Program-made: the position numbers and the translations under genes
In this document: piece after piece, positions 18,801 through 25,548 of the stretch
Numbering within the stretch: position 1 is the stretch's first letter
Layout of the letters: each line of letters opens with the position of its first letter
Source of the DNA: an uncultured Bacteroidota bacterium
GTDB taxonomy: Bacteria; Bacteroidota; Bacteroidia; Bacteroidales; F082
Direction of reading: 5' to 3'
Length of the DNA: 55,874 bases
Assembly (NCBI GenBank): GCA_900542475.1
Contig: UQNO01000011.1
Span: 1 to 55,874, forward strand
The notes under the pieces: model-generated
The model's database searches: none
What the model was told of the DNA's origin: nothing
Seen by the model: only the letters and a program-made list of their open reading frames with translations

Positions 18801-19048
18801 AGTTGAATGTCTATCCCAACCCTGTTATGGGCAACGCCCGGATGAACATCACTCTCAACGAGGGCACCGCTGTAAGTTATCAGGTCTTCGATATGTCGGG
18901 CCGCATGGTAGTTGACAACAAGCTCGGTTACTATCCACAAGGCACGCACACGGTGACTTTCAACGCAGCAGACCTCACAAGCGGTTCATACATCATCCGC
19001 TTACAGGCTGGTGGCAACACCAAGACCGGCAAGTTCTTAGTGTACTAA
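15830..19048 (+). CDS. T9SS-exported beta-propeller protein
   Basis: This 1072-residue secreted protein has a signal peptide (about 1-32), several BNR/sortilin-like propeller blades and a C-terminal T9SS type A sorting domain. Blade motifs include TTNGGVTFQRI (about 122), SEDNGESWNNV (about 230), TNNNAESWNIA and SENGSTWTKSG. The sorting domain (last 80 residues) starts LNVYPNPVMG and ends GKFLVY. Residues about 585-760 interrupt the propeller with a segment rich in DT(I/L/V) motifs. The family suggests cell-surface or secreted binding or glycan-related function; no catalytic motif is recognised. Met7 at 15848 is an alternative start giving a more usual MKKRF opening. Confidence 0.88.
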   Translation: MSKLRDMKKRFLPLSMLLITIVLAQASIVANATEKQGQYVPRSNSKATISSFMKSIRANQETGLIDPALLIAGQKAAQTSSRDASLTWNYAGPDNFGGLTKAVIYNNDGTVLIGTMGGELYKTTNGGVTFQRITNLSLPISCMVKTSAGDIFIGTGDGRDAHLLNGLSDIGYETGFIGKGIYKMAAGSTTPELLVSTTPTATNGWGYVNELTITNNKIYAATAAGVMVSEDNGESWNNVQEGNFRSIRANNNGDILAADTANVFLSKAGGAFTMITGTAQLPSSDLPKVIAMSENNANFMYIAYYIYNASIKSYSIGNIYYTNNNAESWNIALAGSNLYQIFGTNEKPGNFNGYMIVYPDNPRRLLMGASDLWEVKDVTGQGVNSYRPVRVSENFASEYSSNYIHKGIHAVAFNPTNAGIFFVGTNGGIFKGVYSQSRYTFTGGNRYFITDDVHCSPARMMSVGVGGTTMTLGGCLDHGTLVMSGSENLNNVTTGETAFPHPTNNGYASSYFDVNFAGGPCAISTIDPSIYFVSATGGLSTPIYRTQTLGADYDPNFEGNKGPVIRNKNAFKTPYAFWETYNDDHHSFDITEILETYDYPLDTLAVIDTIFINDTVYVTGGAIYVVIDTLPTPQMHNPYTLNDTLYKVDGNELYIFNILHNYPITETINLDTLILPIRNAAKAGDEVVYYSKQGNYPIFYTLPEPPHDPAHVDPAGGYMWIVGDTITGLHDPLKTNYIVAVEDTIWMTRDALIFDKPTDWFPISKISGGIPTAVAISSDGTTAYVGTVEGKFYKITNINDAFSAEQANINDTVNICVAMTADETTFAGRAITSIYVNPSNNNEVLVTLGNYGNTDYVYVSQNAGTSFTALSGLPQVPVYSGLIEKATGLYIVGTEIGIYTSENGSTWTKSGDVSCPIMDLKQAYMDNHDDVVIVLFDEIGTPLDIVYPGISNEGMIYAASYGAGILSCGTYKEGGDLGVEENEMAVEDHVQLNVYPNPVMGNARMNITLNEGTAVSYQVFDMSGRMVVDNKLGYYPQGTHTVTFNAADLTSGSYIIRLQAGGNTKTGKFLVY

Positions 19049-19068
19049 ATAACGGAAGAAATCTTAAG

Positions 19069-19099
19069 AGTAAGGCACCCGCTTCGCGGGTGCCTTACT
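19069..19099 (+). terminator. strong hairpin between convergent genes
   Basis: A perfect 14-bp stem AGTAAGGCACCCGC/GCGGGTGCCTTACT closes on a TTC loop. It lies 21 nt past the T9SS gene and six nt past the end of the small lipoprotein gene on the other strand, so it can end both transcripts. There is no long T run on either side. Confidence 0.75.
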
Positions 19100-19105
19100 T
19101 GTTTG

Positions 19106-19237
19106 TCAATAGATGTTTTCTCGTTGGTAATACTGATACTCGCCGTAGGCAGGACAGGTCTTCGACGATGACCGACAGGCCGACAGCAAGACTCCGAGAG
19201 TGAACACCACAACCAATAACATTGCTATTTTCTTCAT
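19106..19237 (-). CDS. 43-residue lipoprotein
   Basis: The minus strand from the ATG at 19237 encodes a 43-residue protein. It has a short basic start (MKKIA), a hydrophobic core and a lipobox LLSAC with Cys at position 21, then a 22-residue mature part with SSSKTCPAYGEYQYYQREN. Very small lipoproteins with a Cys-Pro-Ala-Tyr motif and Tyr/Arg-rich tails occur widely in Bacteroidota, but function is unknown. It ends six bases before a strong hairpin. An imperfect -7 box (TTTCTTTG, 19264-19271) lies 27 nt upstream of the start. It is far too short for normal gene callers. Confidence 0.72.
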   Translation of the reverse strand: MKKIAMLLVVVFTLGVLLSACRSSSKTCPAYGEYQYYQRENIY

Positions 19238-19283
19238 ATTTAGTATTATTAAATTTCCGTTTACAAAGAAACGATTTTTTTTC

Positions 19284-19291
19284 TAATTTTG
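19284..19291 (+). promoter_or_regulatory. -7 box upstream of ung
   Basis: TAATTTTG matches the Bacteroidota -7 consensus 28 nt before the ung ATG. No good -33 TTTG is found at the expected spacing, so the assignment rests on this box only. Confidence 0.4.
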
Positions 19292-19319
19292 TACACGAAA
19301 ACAAATAAAAATTTTCATC

Positions 19320-20006
19320 ATGGAGGAAATCAGGAAGCCCGACATCGAAAAAGGGTGGTATGACGCTCTTAAACAAGAGTTCGAGTCGCCGTATTTCGCT
19401 GGCGTCAAGACGTTTCTGATAGAGGAAAAACGCAAGTTCGTGGTCTATCCGCCGTCATCGTTGATATTCAACGCATTCAACCGCACGCCTTTCGACAAGG
19501 TGAAGGTGGTGATTTTAGGTCAGGACCCGTATCATGGAGCCGGGCAGGCGCACGGTTTGGCGTTCTCGGTTCCTGAGGGAACACAGCTACCGCCGAGCCT
19601 GCAGAACATCTTCAAGGAGCTGCACACCGACATTGGAATGCCTATCCCGCACAACGGCAACCTTGAGAAATGGGCCGACGAGGGCGTTCTGCTGCTCAAT
19701 GCCTCGCTCACCGTTAGAGCCAACGCAGCTGCATCGCATGCGAAAATAGGCTGGCAACAGTTCACAGACGCTGCAATACGGGCGCTCTCGGAACAAAAAG
19801 AACATATAGTGTTCCTGCTTTGGGGCAACTATGCCATCGCAAAAGAAAGCCTTATCGACCACCGCAGGCATCTGATATTGAAAACAGTACACCCCTCCCC
19901 ACTCTCGGCAAGCCGCGGATTTTTCGGATGCAGACACTTCTCAAAAACAAATGAATACCTTATTATTAATAATATAACACCAATACGATGGGATTCCATC
20001 GTATAG
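19320..20006 (+). CDS. ung: uracil-DNA glycosylase
   Basis: Ung removes uracil from DNA to start base-excision repair. The catalytic water-activating motif GQDPYHG is at 67-73 (Asp69), and HPSPLSASRGFFGCRHF near 191-207 is the DNA-intercalating loop with the active-site histidine. LLLNASLTV and LLWGNYA complete family 1 signatures. At 228 residues it is the usual length. It begins a rightward pair with the NTP pyrophosphatase gene 34 bases downstream; both keep unwanted bases out of DNA (uracil, and inosine/xanthosine), so the pairing makes functional sense. Confidence 0.97.
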   Translation: MEEIRKPDIEKGWYDALKQEFESPYFAGVKTFLIEEKRKFVVYPPSSLIFNAFNRTPFDKVKVVILGQDPYHGAGQAHGLAFSVPEGTQLPPSLQNIFKELHTDIGMPIPHNGNLEKWADEGVLLLNASLTVRANAAASHAKIGWQQFTDAAIRALSEQKEHIVFLLWGNYAIAKESLIDHRRHLILKTVHPSPLSASRGFFGCRHFSKTNEYLIINNITPIRWDSIV

Positions 20007-20039
20007 AGAAAAACGAAATGACAATAAAAGTTTGAAGTT

Positions 20040-20618
20040 ATGGAAAAATTGGTTTTTGCGACACATAATAAGAATAAATTAGCAGAGATTAGAGAGATTT
20101 TGAAAAATCACGAGATTGTCGGGCTGTGCGACATCGGATGCGTGGACGACATTGTGGAAGATGCCGACACATTACAGGGCAACGCCAAAATCAAGGCGGA
20201 TTTCGTGACTAATAATTATCATTTGAACTGTTTTGCCGACGACACTGGATTGGAGGTCGAGGCTTTGAACGGCGCGCCCGGAGTGTATTCGGCGCGATAT
20301 GCAGGCGAAGGTTGCTCCTATCATGACAACGTGGTCAAAATGCTTGCCGCGATGAGGGGCATCACCAACAGAAAAGCGCGATTCAGAACCGTTATCGCAT
20401 TGAATATCAATGGAGAACAATATTTCTTCGAAGGCATCGTCAACGGCAAGATTCTTGAAGAAGAGCACGGAGAAGGCGGCTTCGGCTATGACCCAATCTT
20501 CCAGCCGGACGGATATGAGGAGACTTTTGCAGAAATGCCCATGGAGGTGAAAAACAAGATTTCACACAGAGGAAGAGCGGTGCAGAAACTTGTGGAGTTT
20601 TTGCTGTCAGTCGGTTAA
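20040..20618 (+). CDS. rdgB: non-canonical purine NTP pyrophosphatase (RdgB/HAM1)
   Basis: RdgB/HAM1 enzymes hydrolyse dITP, ITP and XTP to monophosphates, preventing their incorporation into nucleic acids. The substrate loop ATHNKNKLAEI is at 7-17. FADDTGLEVEALNGAPGVYSAR (about 65-86) holds the catalytic Asp67/68, and GGFGYDPIFQPDG near 147-159 forms the base pocket, followed by the final SHRGRA motif. At 192 residues it has normal length. It follows ung closely and is probably co-transcribed. Confidence 0.96.
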   Translation: MEKLVFATHNKNKLAEIREILKNHEIVGLCDIGCVDDIVEDADTLQGNAKIKADFVTNNYHLNCFADDTGLEVEALNGAPGVYSARYAGEGCSYHDNVVKMLAAMRGITNRKARFRTVIALNINGEQYFFEGIVNGKILEEEHGEGGFGYDPIFQPDGYEETFAEMPMEVKNKISHRGRAVQKLVEFLLSVG

Positions 20619-20652
20619 TCGGCTGTTCTGTTAATCATTTAGTCGGTTGTTT

Positions 20653-20683
20653 TTTGCATATTGAAATATTTTTTGTATATTTG
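20653..20683 (+). promoter_or_regulatory. promoter of the second T9SS gene
   Basis: TTTG (20653-20656) and TATATTTG (20676-20683) are spaced by exactly 19 nt, an ideal Bacteroidota promoter. The leader to the ATG at 20747 would be about 55 nt and is very AT-rich. Confidence 0.8.
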
Positions 20684-20746
20684 CAGGTTAGATATTTTTA
20701 ATTAAAATATAAAAAATTTAAGAAATACACATCAAATATAAATATT

Positions 20747-23700
20747 ATGAATAGAAACTATCAGGTCATTTTTTTACTATTAACTTTGCTTCTGTTCCCA
20801 ATTAAACAGTTTGCACAATATCAACCTCAACTAAAATTAGCGGAGTATAATGTTCATGAAATAAAGACACTTGAAGAGCGTGTTTTCGTCGTTCATTCCA
20901 TTATAAATAGTGGGTATTATATGGTAAATGCGGGTGAAGAATCAAACACATTAAATATTTATGCTATTAATAAAACTGTTTTAGAAACTCCTTTCAAAAA
21001 TTTCAATTTCTTTCTTGATAGAATTGTTGATGAAAGATATGATTTTATTAATTTAGATAAGGAAGATCGTGGTTATTTGTTTTTAGAATGGTCAGAAAAA
21101 ATTGATGACGATGTTTTTAGAACAATTTATGAGGATTTTACTAGAGGAACAGCAACGGAAAACCCTACATGTGAAACCGCTTTACCATTCTGTACAGATA
21201 ATGGATTATATCAATTCCCTGCGGGAGTTAATTCCGGGTCACCATGTGGACCTAGTACATCAGCTAATTGTGGTCCTCCGTATAGTTGTTCTGGAACACC
21301 TGGTCAGAGTAGTAATTGCCTATCTACGGCACCCAATCCAGCTTTTTATTATATGAGAATTGCGAATCCAGGTAGTATGACGATTAAAATATATAGCGAA
21401 CCTGCATATGATATAGATTTTGATTGCTGGGGACCTTTTAATAGTTATGAAGAAGCTTGTGGTTTATTATCTTGCAGTAATATAGTTGATTGCAGTTATG
21501 CGGCTGGTACTAATCCGGAATATTGTCATATTAATAATGCACAATCAGGTGAATATTATATTCTGCTTATAACCAACTATTCGGACAATCCATGTAACAT
21601 CAGTTTCAGCAAGACTGCGGGGACCGGCACAACCGACTGTTCAATTTTAGAGCCGTTTTTAACCGCCAACACTCCGTGTTACGGCAGCAGTCTGGTTCTG
21701 GAGGCTAACGTTATAGAAAGTGCCTCGTACACATGGACGAGTCCCGACAACCAGACACATAACGGCAGGACATGGACGCGAAACAACGCCACGCTCAACA
21801 TGGCAGGGACATATAGTTGTCATGTGGTTGCCGGCACACAAAGCGGAGACGAGAGTGTCAATGCCGTGGTGCTGCCCAATGTGACGGCGGATTTCAACTA
21901 TTCCGAAGCCGTTGTGGGTCAGCCGGTGCAGTTTACAGGCACCGAGACGACAACTCCTTCCGGACATGTCAACGACATCACCGTGAGACAATGGAACTTC
22001 GGCGACGGAGGAACAAGCACTGCAACCAACCCCACACACACTTATACCAGTCCTGGCGACTATCAGGTGAGCTACTATGTGGCAGCCACCGGAGGCAACG
22101 AGGGAGAGTGCGGCGACACCAAGACCAAGACCGTTAAAATCAGAAACGAGCTTGGCGCCACTGTGACAAGCGACAACACGAGTTTCTGCGACGGCGATGC
22201 CACCCCTCGCCTCACAGCGTCGGCATCAGGAGGATATGGCAACTACACATATTATTGGACATCATCGCCATCATGCCCTATTGACGAGCCCACCTCCGTG
22301 ACCACGACGGCGCACCCAGCGATTGGAAACACCATTTTCACATGTGCAATATCCGATGGACACAACACTATCTCTAAATCTGTGACAATCACTGTCAATG
22401 CCATTCCAGACGCCACCATCACCGGTCCGACCCCGCCGCATGTCAACTACAATGCCTCGACCACACTGTCAGTGCCGCAGCTGTCGGTAGCGACATACGA
22501 ATGGAGTTCGGAGCCTGCAAATTTAATTCAATCGGGACAAGGCACAAATCAGATTACCACAAAAAATCTGACAGCACCGACGACATTCCATGTCACGGTA
22601 AGCAAAGATGGATGCAGCGACTCCAACAGCCTCACCTTGGCTGTCGGCGACGCACTCTTTGGCTCCGTCGTTGTAACTGGCAATCTTGCGATATGCTCTG
22701 GCGAGACTACATCGTTGAAAGTCAATCCATCAGGTGGAACCGAGACTTACTCGTACAACTGGCAGCCTGCCAACATGATTGAAGGCTCCAACACCGCTCA
22801 AACCATCACAACCAAGGATTTGACATCGTCAACAACGTTCACCTGCATGATAACCGACACCGACAATCACACATATACCGCAACATCGCCGACGATTGTG
22901 GTAAATCCTATCCCCGAAGCAAAGATATATATCAGGGAAAATGACATGGCACAATCATATCAAACATATCATATTCTTGCCGGAAACAAAATCATTTTGG
23001 AAATGAATAGTGTTGACGGTGCCTCCTACTCATGGGAGCCGAGCGACCTTATCAACAAGTTCAACTCTCCGGACCATAGAATCGCAGAAACCAAGATGCT
23101 TGAGGAAAACGACAACATTGTGTTCACCGGCACTGTCACCTCGTCAAGCGGCTGCATCAATCAAGACTATGTGTCGGTGACAGTGCACAAATCGCTGGCG
23201 GCAAGCTATATTGAGACATCAGCAGATGTAATATGCGAAGACCATCCTATAACATTAACCGTCCATGCCGATGGCGGAACGGGCGACTATTCGTATTATT
23301 GGGTCCCAACATCGGGTGGTGTTTATTCAAATCCTTGGTCACAAACGACAACAGTATATCCGGACCGCGACAAACACACCTACAAATGCATCATCGTTGA
23401 CAACGGCATTGACGACAAGCCAAACAATTATATAACAAAGACTGTTGACATCGGAATTTATGAGAGACCTGACGTTAACAACACTTTAATAGGACAAGAT
23501 TTTGTAATTCCAGGCATTGAATACATGCCTTACATATACGAATACAACATCCGTGTGTCAAGTTTAGAAGGCCACAACATCGAGAACGCCGAATATACAT
23601 GGGAAATTTTCAGTTATTATGACACTCCGAACCATGTCCAGAACACAGATAACGAGTCAACATGGCAAGTTTTTCCTGACGAAAACGACAAAAACAGGGC

Positions 23701-24088
23701 CTACGTCGCTGTCGATGAATATGGCAACGCCCTCTTGAGATGCACCATAACAACAGAATGCGGCTCTGCAAAATCAGAAAAATTCATCTACACAGAAGGC
23801 TACCATTCCGGCGAATCCGTCGATGAAATAAACTACGACAAGCTTGTCAGCCTATTCCCCAACCCATCAAAGGGCGAACTTTACATCGGCTTCAACGAGT
23901 TGTTGTCATCGCAGCCGGTAGTTATAGGCATTTACAGCTATAATGGCATATTGGTCGAGCAAATCAAAGGCAATGGTGACAGCAACGTCACCCATTGTTC
24001 GATGAACGGACTGCCCAATGGTCTGTATATTGTCAAGATTACGGGAAATGACTTTGTGGTAACGAAGAGATTCGTACTTGAGAAATAG
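20747..24088 (+). CDS. T9SS-exported multidomain surface protein (PKD/Ig-like repeats)
   Basis: The 1113-residue product has a signal peptide (about 1-23) and an N-terminal Cys-rich jelly-roll-like domain (about 140-285; CETALPFC, YYMRIANPGSMTIKIYS, YYILLITNYSDNPCNISFS) known from many Bacteroidota gliding or adhesin proteins. A PKD domain with WNFGDGGTSTATNPTHTY follows (about 400-470), then a row of Ig-like domains, several with the TTKxLT linker (ITTKNLTAPTTF, ITTKDLTSSTTF). A T9SS type A sorting domain ends it (LFPNPSKGELYIGF to KRFVLEK). Codon use changes sharply near 21570: the first 825 bases are very AT-rich, the rest GC-rich. An adhesive or structural role is inferred. Confidence 0.88.
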   Translation: MNRNYQVIFLLLTLLLFPIKQFAQYQPQLKLAEYNVHEIKTLEERVFVVHSIINSGYYMVNAGEESNTLNIYAINKTVLETPFKNFNFFLDRIVDERYDFINLDKEDRGYLFLEWSEKIDDDVFRTIYEDFTRGTATENPTCETALPFCTDNGLYQFPAGVNSGSPCGPSTSANCGPPYSCSGTPGQSSNCLSTAPNPAFYYMRIANPGSMTIKIYSEPAYDIDFDCWGPFNSYEEACGLLSCSNIVDCSYAAGTNPEYCHINNAQSGEYYILLITNYSDNPCNISFSKTAGTGTTDCSILEPFLTANTPCYGSSLVLEANVIESASYTWTSPDNQTHNGRTWTRNNATLNMAGTYSCHVVAGTQSGDESVNAVVLPNVTADFNYSEAVVGQPVQFTGTETTTPSGHVNDITVRQWNFGDGGTSTATNPTHTYTSPGDYQVSYYVAATGGNEGECGDTKTKTVKIRNELGATVTSDNTSFCDGDATPRLTASASGGYGNYTYYWTSSPSCPIDEPTSVTTTAHPAIGNTIFTCAISDGHNTISKSVTITVNAIPDATITGPTPPHVNYNASTTLSVPQLSVATYEWSSEPANLIQSGQGTNQITTKNLTAPTTFHVTVSKDGCSDSNSLTLAVGDALFGSVVVTGNLAICSGETTSLKVNPSGGTETYSYNWQPANMIEGSNTAQTITTKDLTSSTTFTCMITDTDNHTYTATSPTIVVNPIPEAKIYIRENDMAQSYQTYHILAGNKIILEMNSVDGASYSWEPSDLINKFNSPDHRIAETKMLEENDNIVFTGTVTSSSGCINQDYVSVTVHKSLAASYIETSADVICEDHPITLTVHADGGTGDYSYYWVPTSGGVYSNPWSQTTTVYPDRDKHTYKCIIVDNGIDDKPNNYITKTVDIGIYERPDVNNTLIGQDFVIPGIEYMPYIYEYNIRVSSLEGHNIENAEYTWEIFSYYDTPNHVQNTDNESTWQVFPDENDKNRAYVAVDEYGNALLRCTITTECGSAKSEKFIYTEGYHSGESVDEINYDKLVSLFPNPSKGELYIGFNELLSSQPVVIGIYSYNGILVEQIKGNGDSNVTHCSMNGLPNGLYIVKITGNDFVVTKRFVLEK

Positions 24089-24102
24089 GCGGAAACTATT
24101 TC
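24082..24102. terminator. small hairpin spanning two convergent stop codons
   Basis: GAAATAG and CTATTTC pair over a seven-base loop. The left arm contains the stop codon of the T9SS gene and the right arm that of the barrel gene on the other strand. The genes are only seven bases apart and no other hairpin fits. The low GC makes it weak. Confidence 0.3.
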
Positions 24103-24863
24103 CAGCCCCAGCAGGAGTCGTGCAATCTGTTGAATTTCAACGGAATGCCGACACTAAACATCAGTTCGAAGCCTCTGTTTGCACGGCTGTCGTCGGCATG
24201 AAACGCCAAATCATAACCGACATTCTCGCCGGTGGTGTCCAGCAATCCAAGATTAAAACTGCCATCAAGTTTCAAAATCAAGGTAAATACTTGAAAATGA
24301 ATGCTATACCTCAAGCCGGCGCCAAAAGAGAGGTTGATGTCAAACGCACTCATTGCCGCATTATCAGATGTGTCATATTGCGGATTTCCTGGATACTTCC
24401 TTGAAGACTCCCCGCCATAGCACAAGCCGAAACCGGGAGCCGCGAACAAATAGGGGCTTAACAAATCGTTGGGCTGAAAATAATAGATAACCGGCATCCT
24501 GATATCTATATAGTTAGCTTTTATTTGGTCAACCTCCGGCATGTCGCCTCTTGAATTGAAAGATTTCCTAAAGCCTCTTTCAATCATCATGACCTCGCCG
24601 CTGACAGCCAATCCTTTCACTTTTTTAATCGGATATTCGATATACAATCCAAAACCAGGCTTCAAAACGATATCATTCGGCAGTTCATTATACTTATCGT
24701 AGGCGAAACTCATGTAGTAATGTGTAAGACCGCCTTTGACACCGATTGTCGGGACCACACCTCTGTCGCGGCGATGCTTGATATTGCCAAAACCGTAATC
24801 GACCTGGGCTGCAAGATTCCAGCTCAAGGCGATAAAAAACAACATCGTCAACAATTTCTTCAT
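24096..24863 (-). CDS. outer-membrane beta-barrel protein
   Basis: After a signal peptide (about 1-20, ending LAAQ) the protein shows alternating short beta strands typical of an eight-strand outer-membrane barrel of the OmpA/PorT-like superfamily. Examples are GVKGGLTHYYMSF, FGLYIEYPI, LFAAPGFGLCYGG and FSVGIPLKF. At 255 residues it is of usual size for that group. Ligand and function are unknown. It follows the lipoprotein gene after 15 bases, itself following alaS, so it is probably the last gene of that transcript. Confidence 0.8.
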   Translation of the reverse strand: MKKLLTMLFFIALSWNLAAQVDYGFGNIKHRRDRGVVPTIGVKGGLTHYYMSFAYDKYNELPNDIVLKPGFGLYIEYPIKKVKGLAVSGEVMMIERGFRKSFNSRGDMPEVDQIKANYIDIRMPVIYYFQPNDLLSPYLFAAPGFGLCYGGESSRKYPGNPQYDTSDNAAMSAFDINLSFGAGLRYSIHFQVFTLILKLDGSFNLGLLDTTGENVGYDLAFHADDSRANRGFELMFSVGIPLKFNRLHDSCWGWK

Positions 24864-24878
24864 ATCAAACCTCGAATT

Positions 24879-25547
24879 CTAATTTTTCTTGTCTGCAAAA
24901 TCAGCGTGATATTGATCCCTGGAATACAGACTGTAAATCTGCGGATAATCTCCGTCCGGCGCACGACCTTTGATGATACTCCACATATCAATATTTGACA
25001 TTCCCGTATTTTCAACAGCACCTTTTATCATGCAACCACGGATATAACTGAATTCACCAGCGCTTTCTGTATATTCATAATAGATAACAAAGTCTTTTTT
25101 GTTGGAATACACATCTCCATAGATATATGCATCGACCTCGTTCCATTTCTTGTAATCGCCACTTTTTTGGGTGGAGAATTTGATTTTCGCCTTTCCATTA
25201 ACCTGCTCTTCAATGATTATATAGACGGATTTGTTTTTGGAATATGCCGAATTTGGATAGTCCTCATAATTTTGAGACGATGGCTTATACCACGAATAGT
25301 GACCCTCTACAAATTCTACGTTTATCTCGTATTCGCCTACGATATCAGGTGGGAAGCGACCGTCTCTTATTTCTTCGCTTATGCTCGCGTTTGGGAAATA
25401 ATCTTCCGGATAAATCTCGTAACAAGTCTTCATATCGCTTTCGTCGCCAACAAAAGCGAGAGTTTCATGGTTTGATTTGGAGCAGCCAAGCAGGAACAGG
25501 ATTGTTCCCAAAACCACGCTTAATATGGCTGACAAGCGTTTAGTCAT
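24879..25547 (-). CDS. lipoprotein of unknown function
   Basis: From the ATG at 25547, one base past the alaS stop, the protein begins MTKRLSAIL and has a lipobox FLLGC with the modified Cys near residue 22. The mature part (about 200 residues) is rich in Tyr, Asp and Glu and predicted beta, with segments such as GEYEINVEFVEGHYSWY and FVIYYEYTESAGEF. I recognise no family. An in-frame ATG seven codons upstream would overlap alaS by 20 bases and gives a less usual signal peptide. It lies between alaS and an outer-membrane barrel, so it may be a partner of the latter. Confidence 0.78.
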   Translation of the reverse strand: MTKRLSAILSVVLGTILFLLGCSKSNHETLAFVGDESDMKTCYEIYPEDYFPNASISEEIRDGRFPPDIVGEYEINVEFVEGHYSWYKPSSQNYEDYPNSAYSKNKSVYIIIEEQVNGKAKIKFSTQKSGDYKKWNEVDAYIYGDVYSNKKDFVIYYEYTESAGEFSYIRGCMIKGAVENTGMSNIDMWSIIKGRAPDGDYPQIYSLYSRDQYHADFADKKN

Positions 25548-25548
25548 T

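Noticed and set aside
19095..19376. 93-codon minus-strand frame across the ung start
   Set aside because: It is out of frame with the convincing 43-residue lipoprotein and antisense to the ung N-terminus; no domain or signal peptide.
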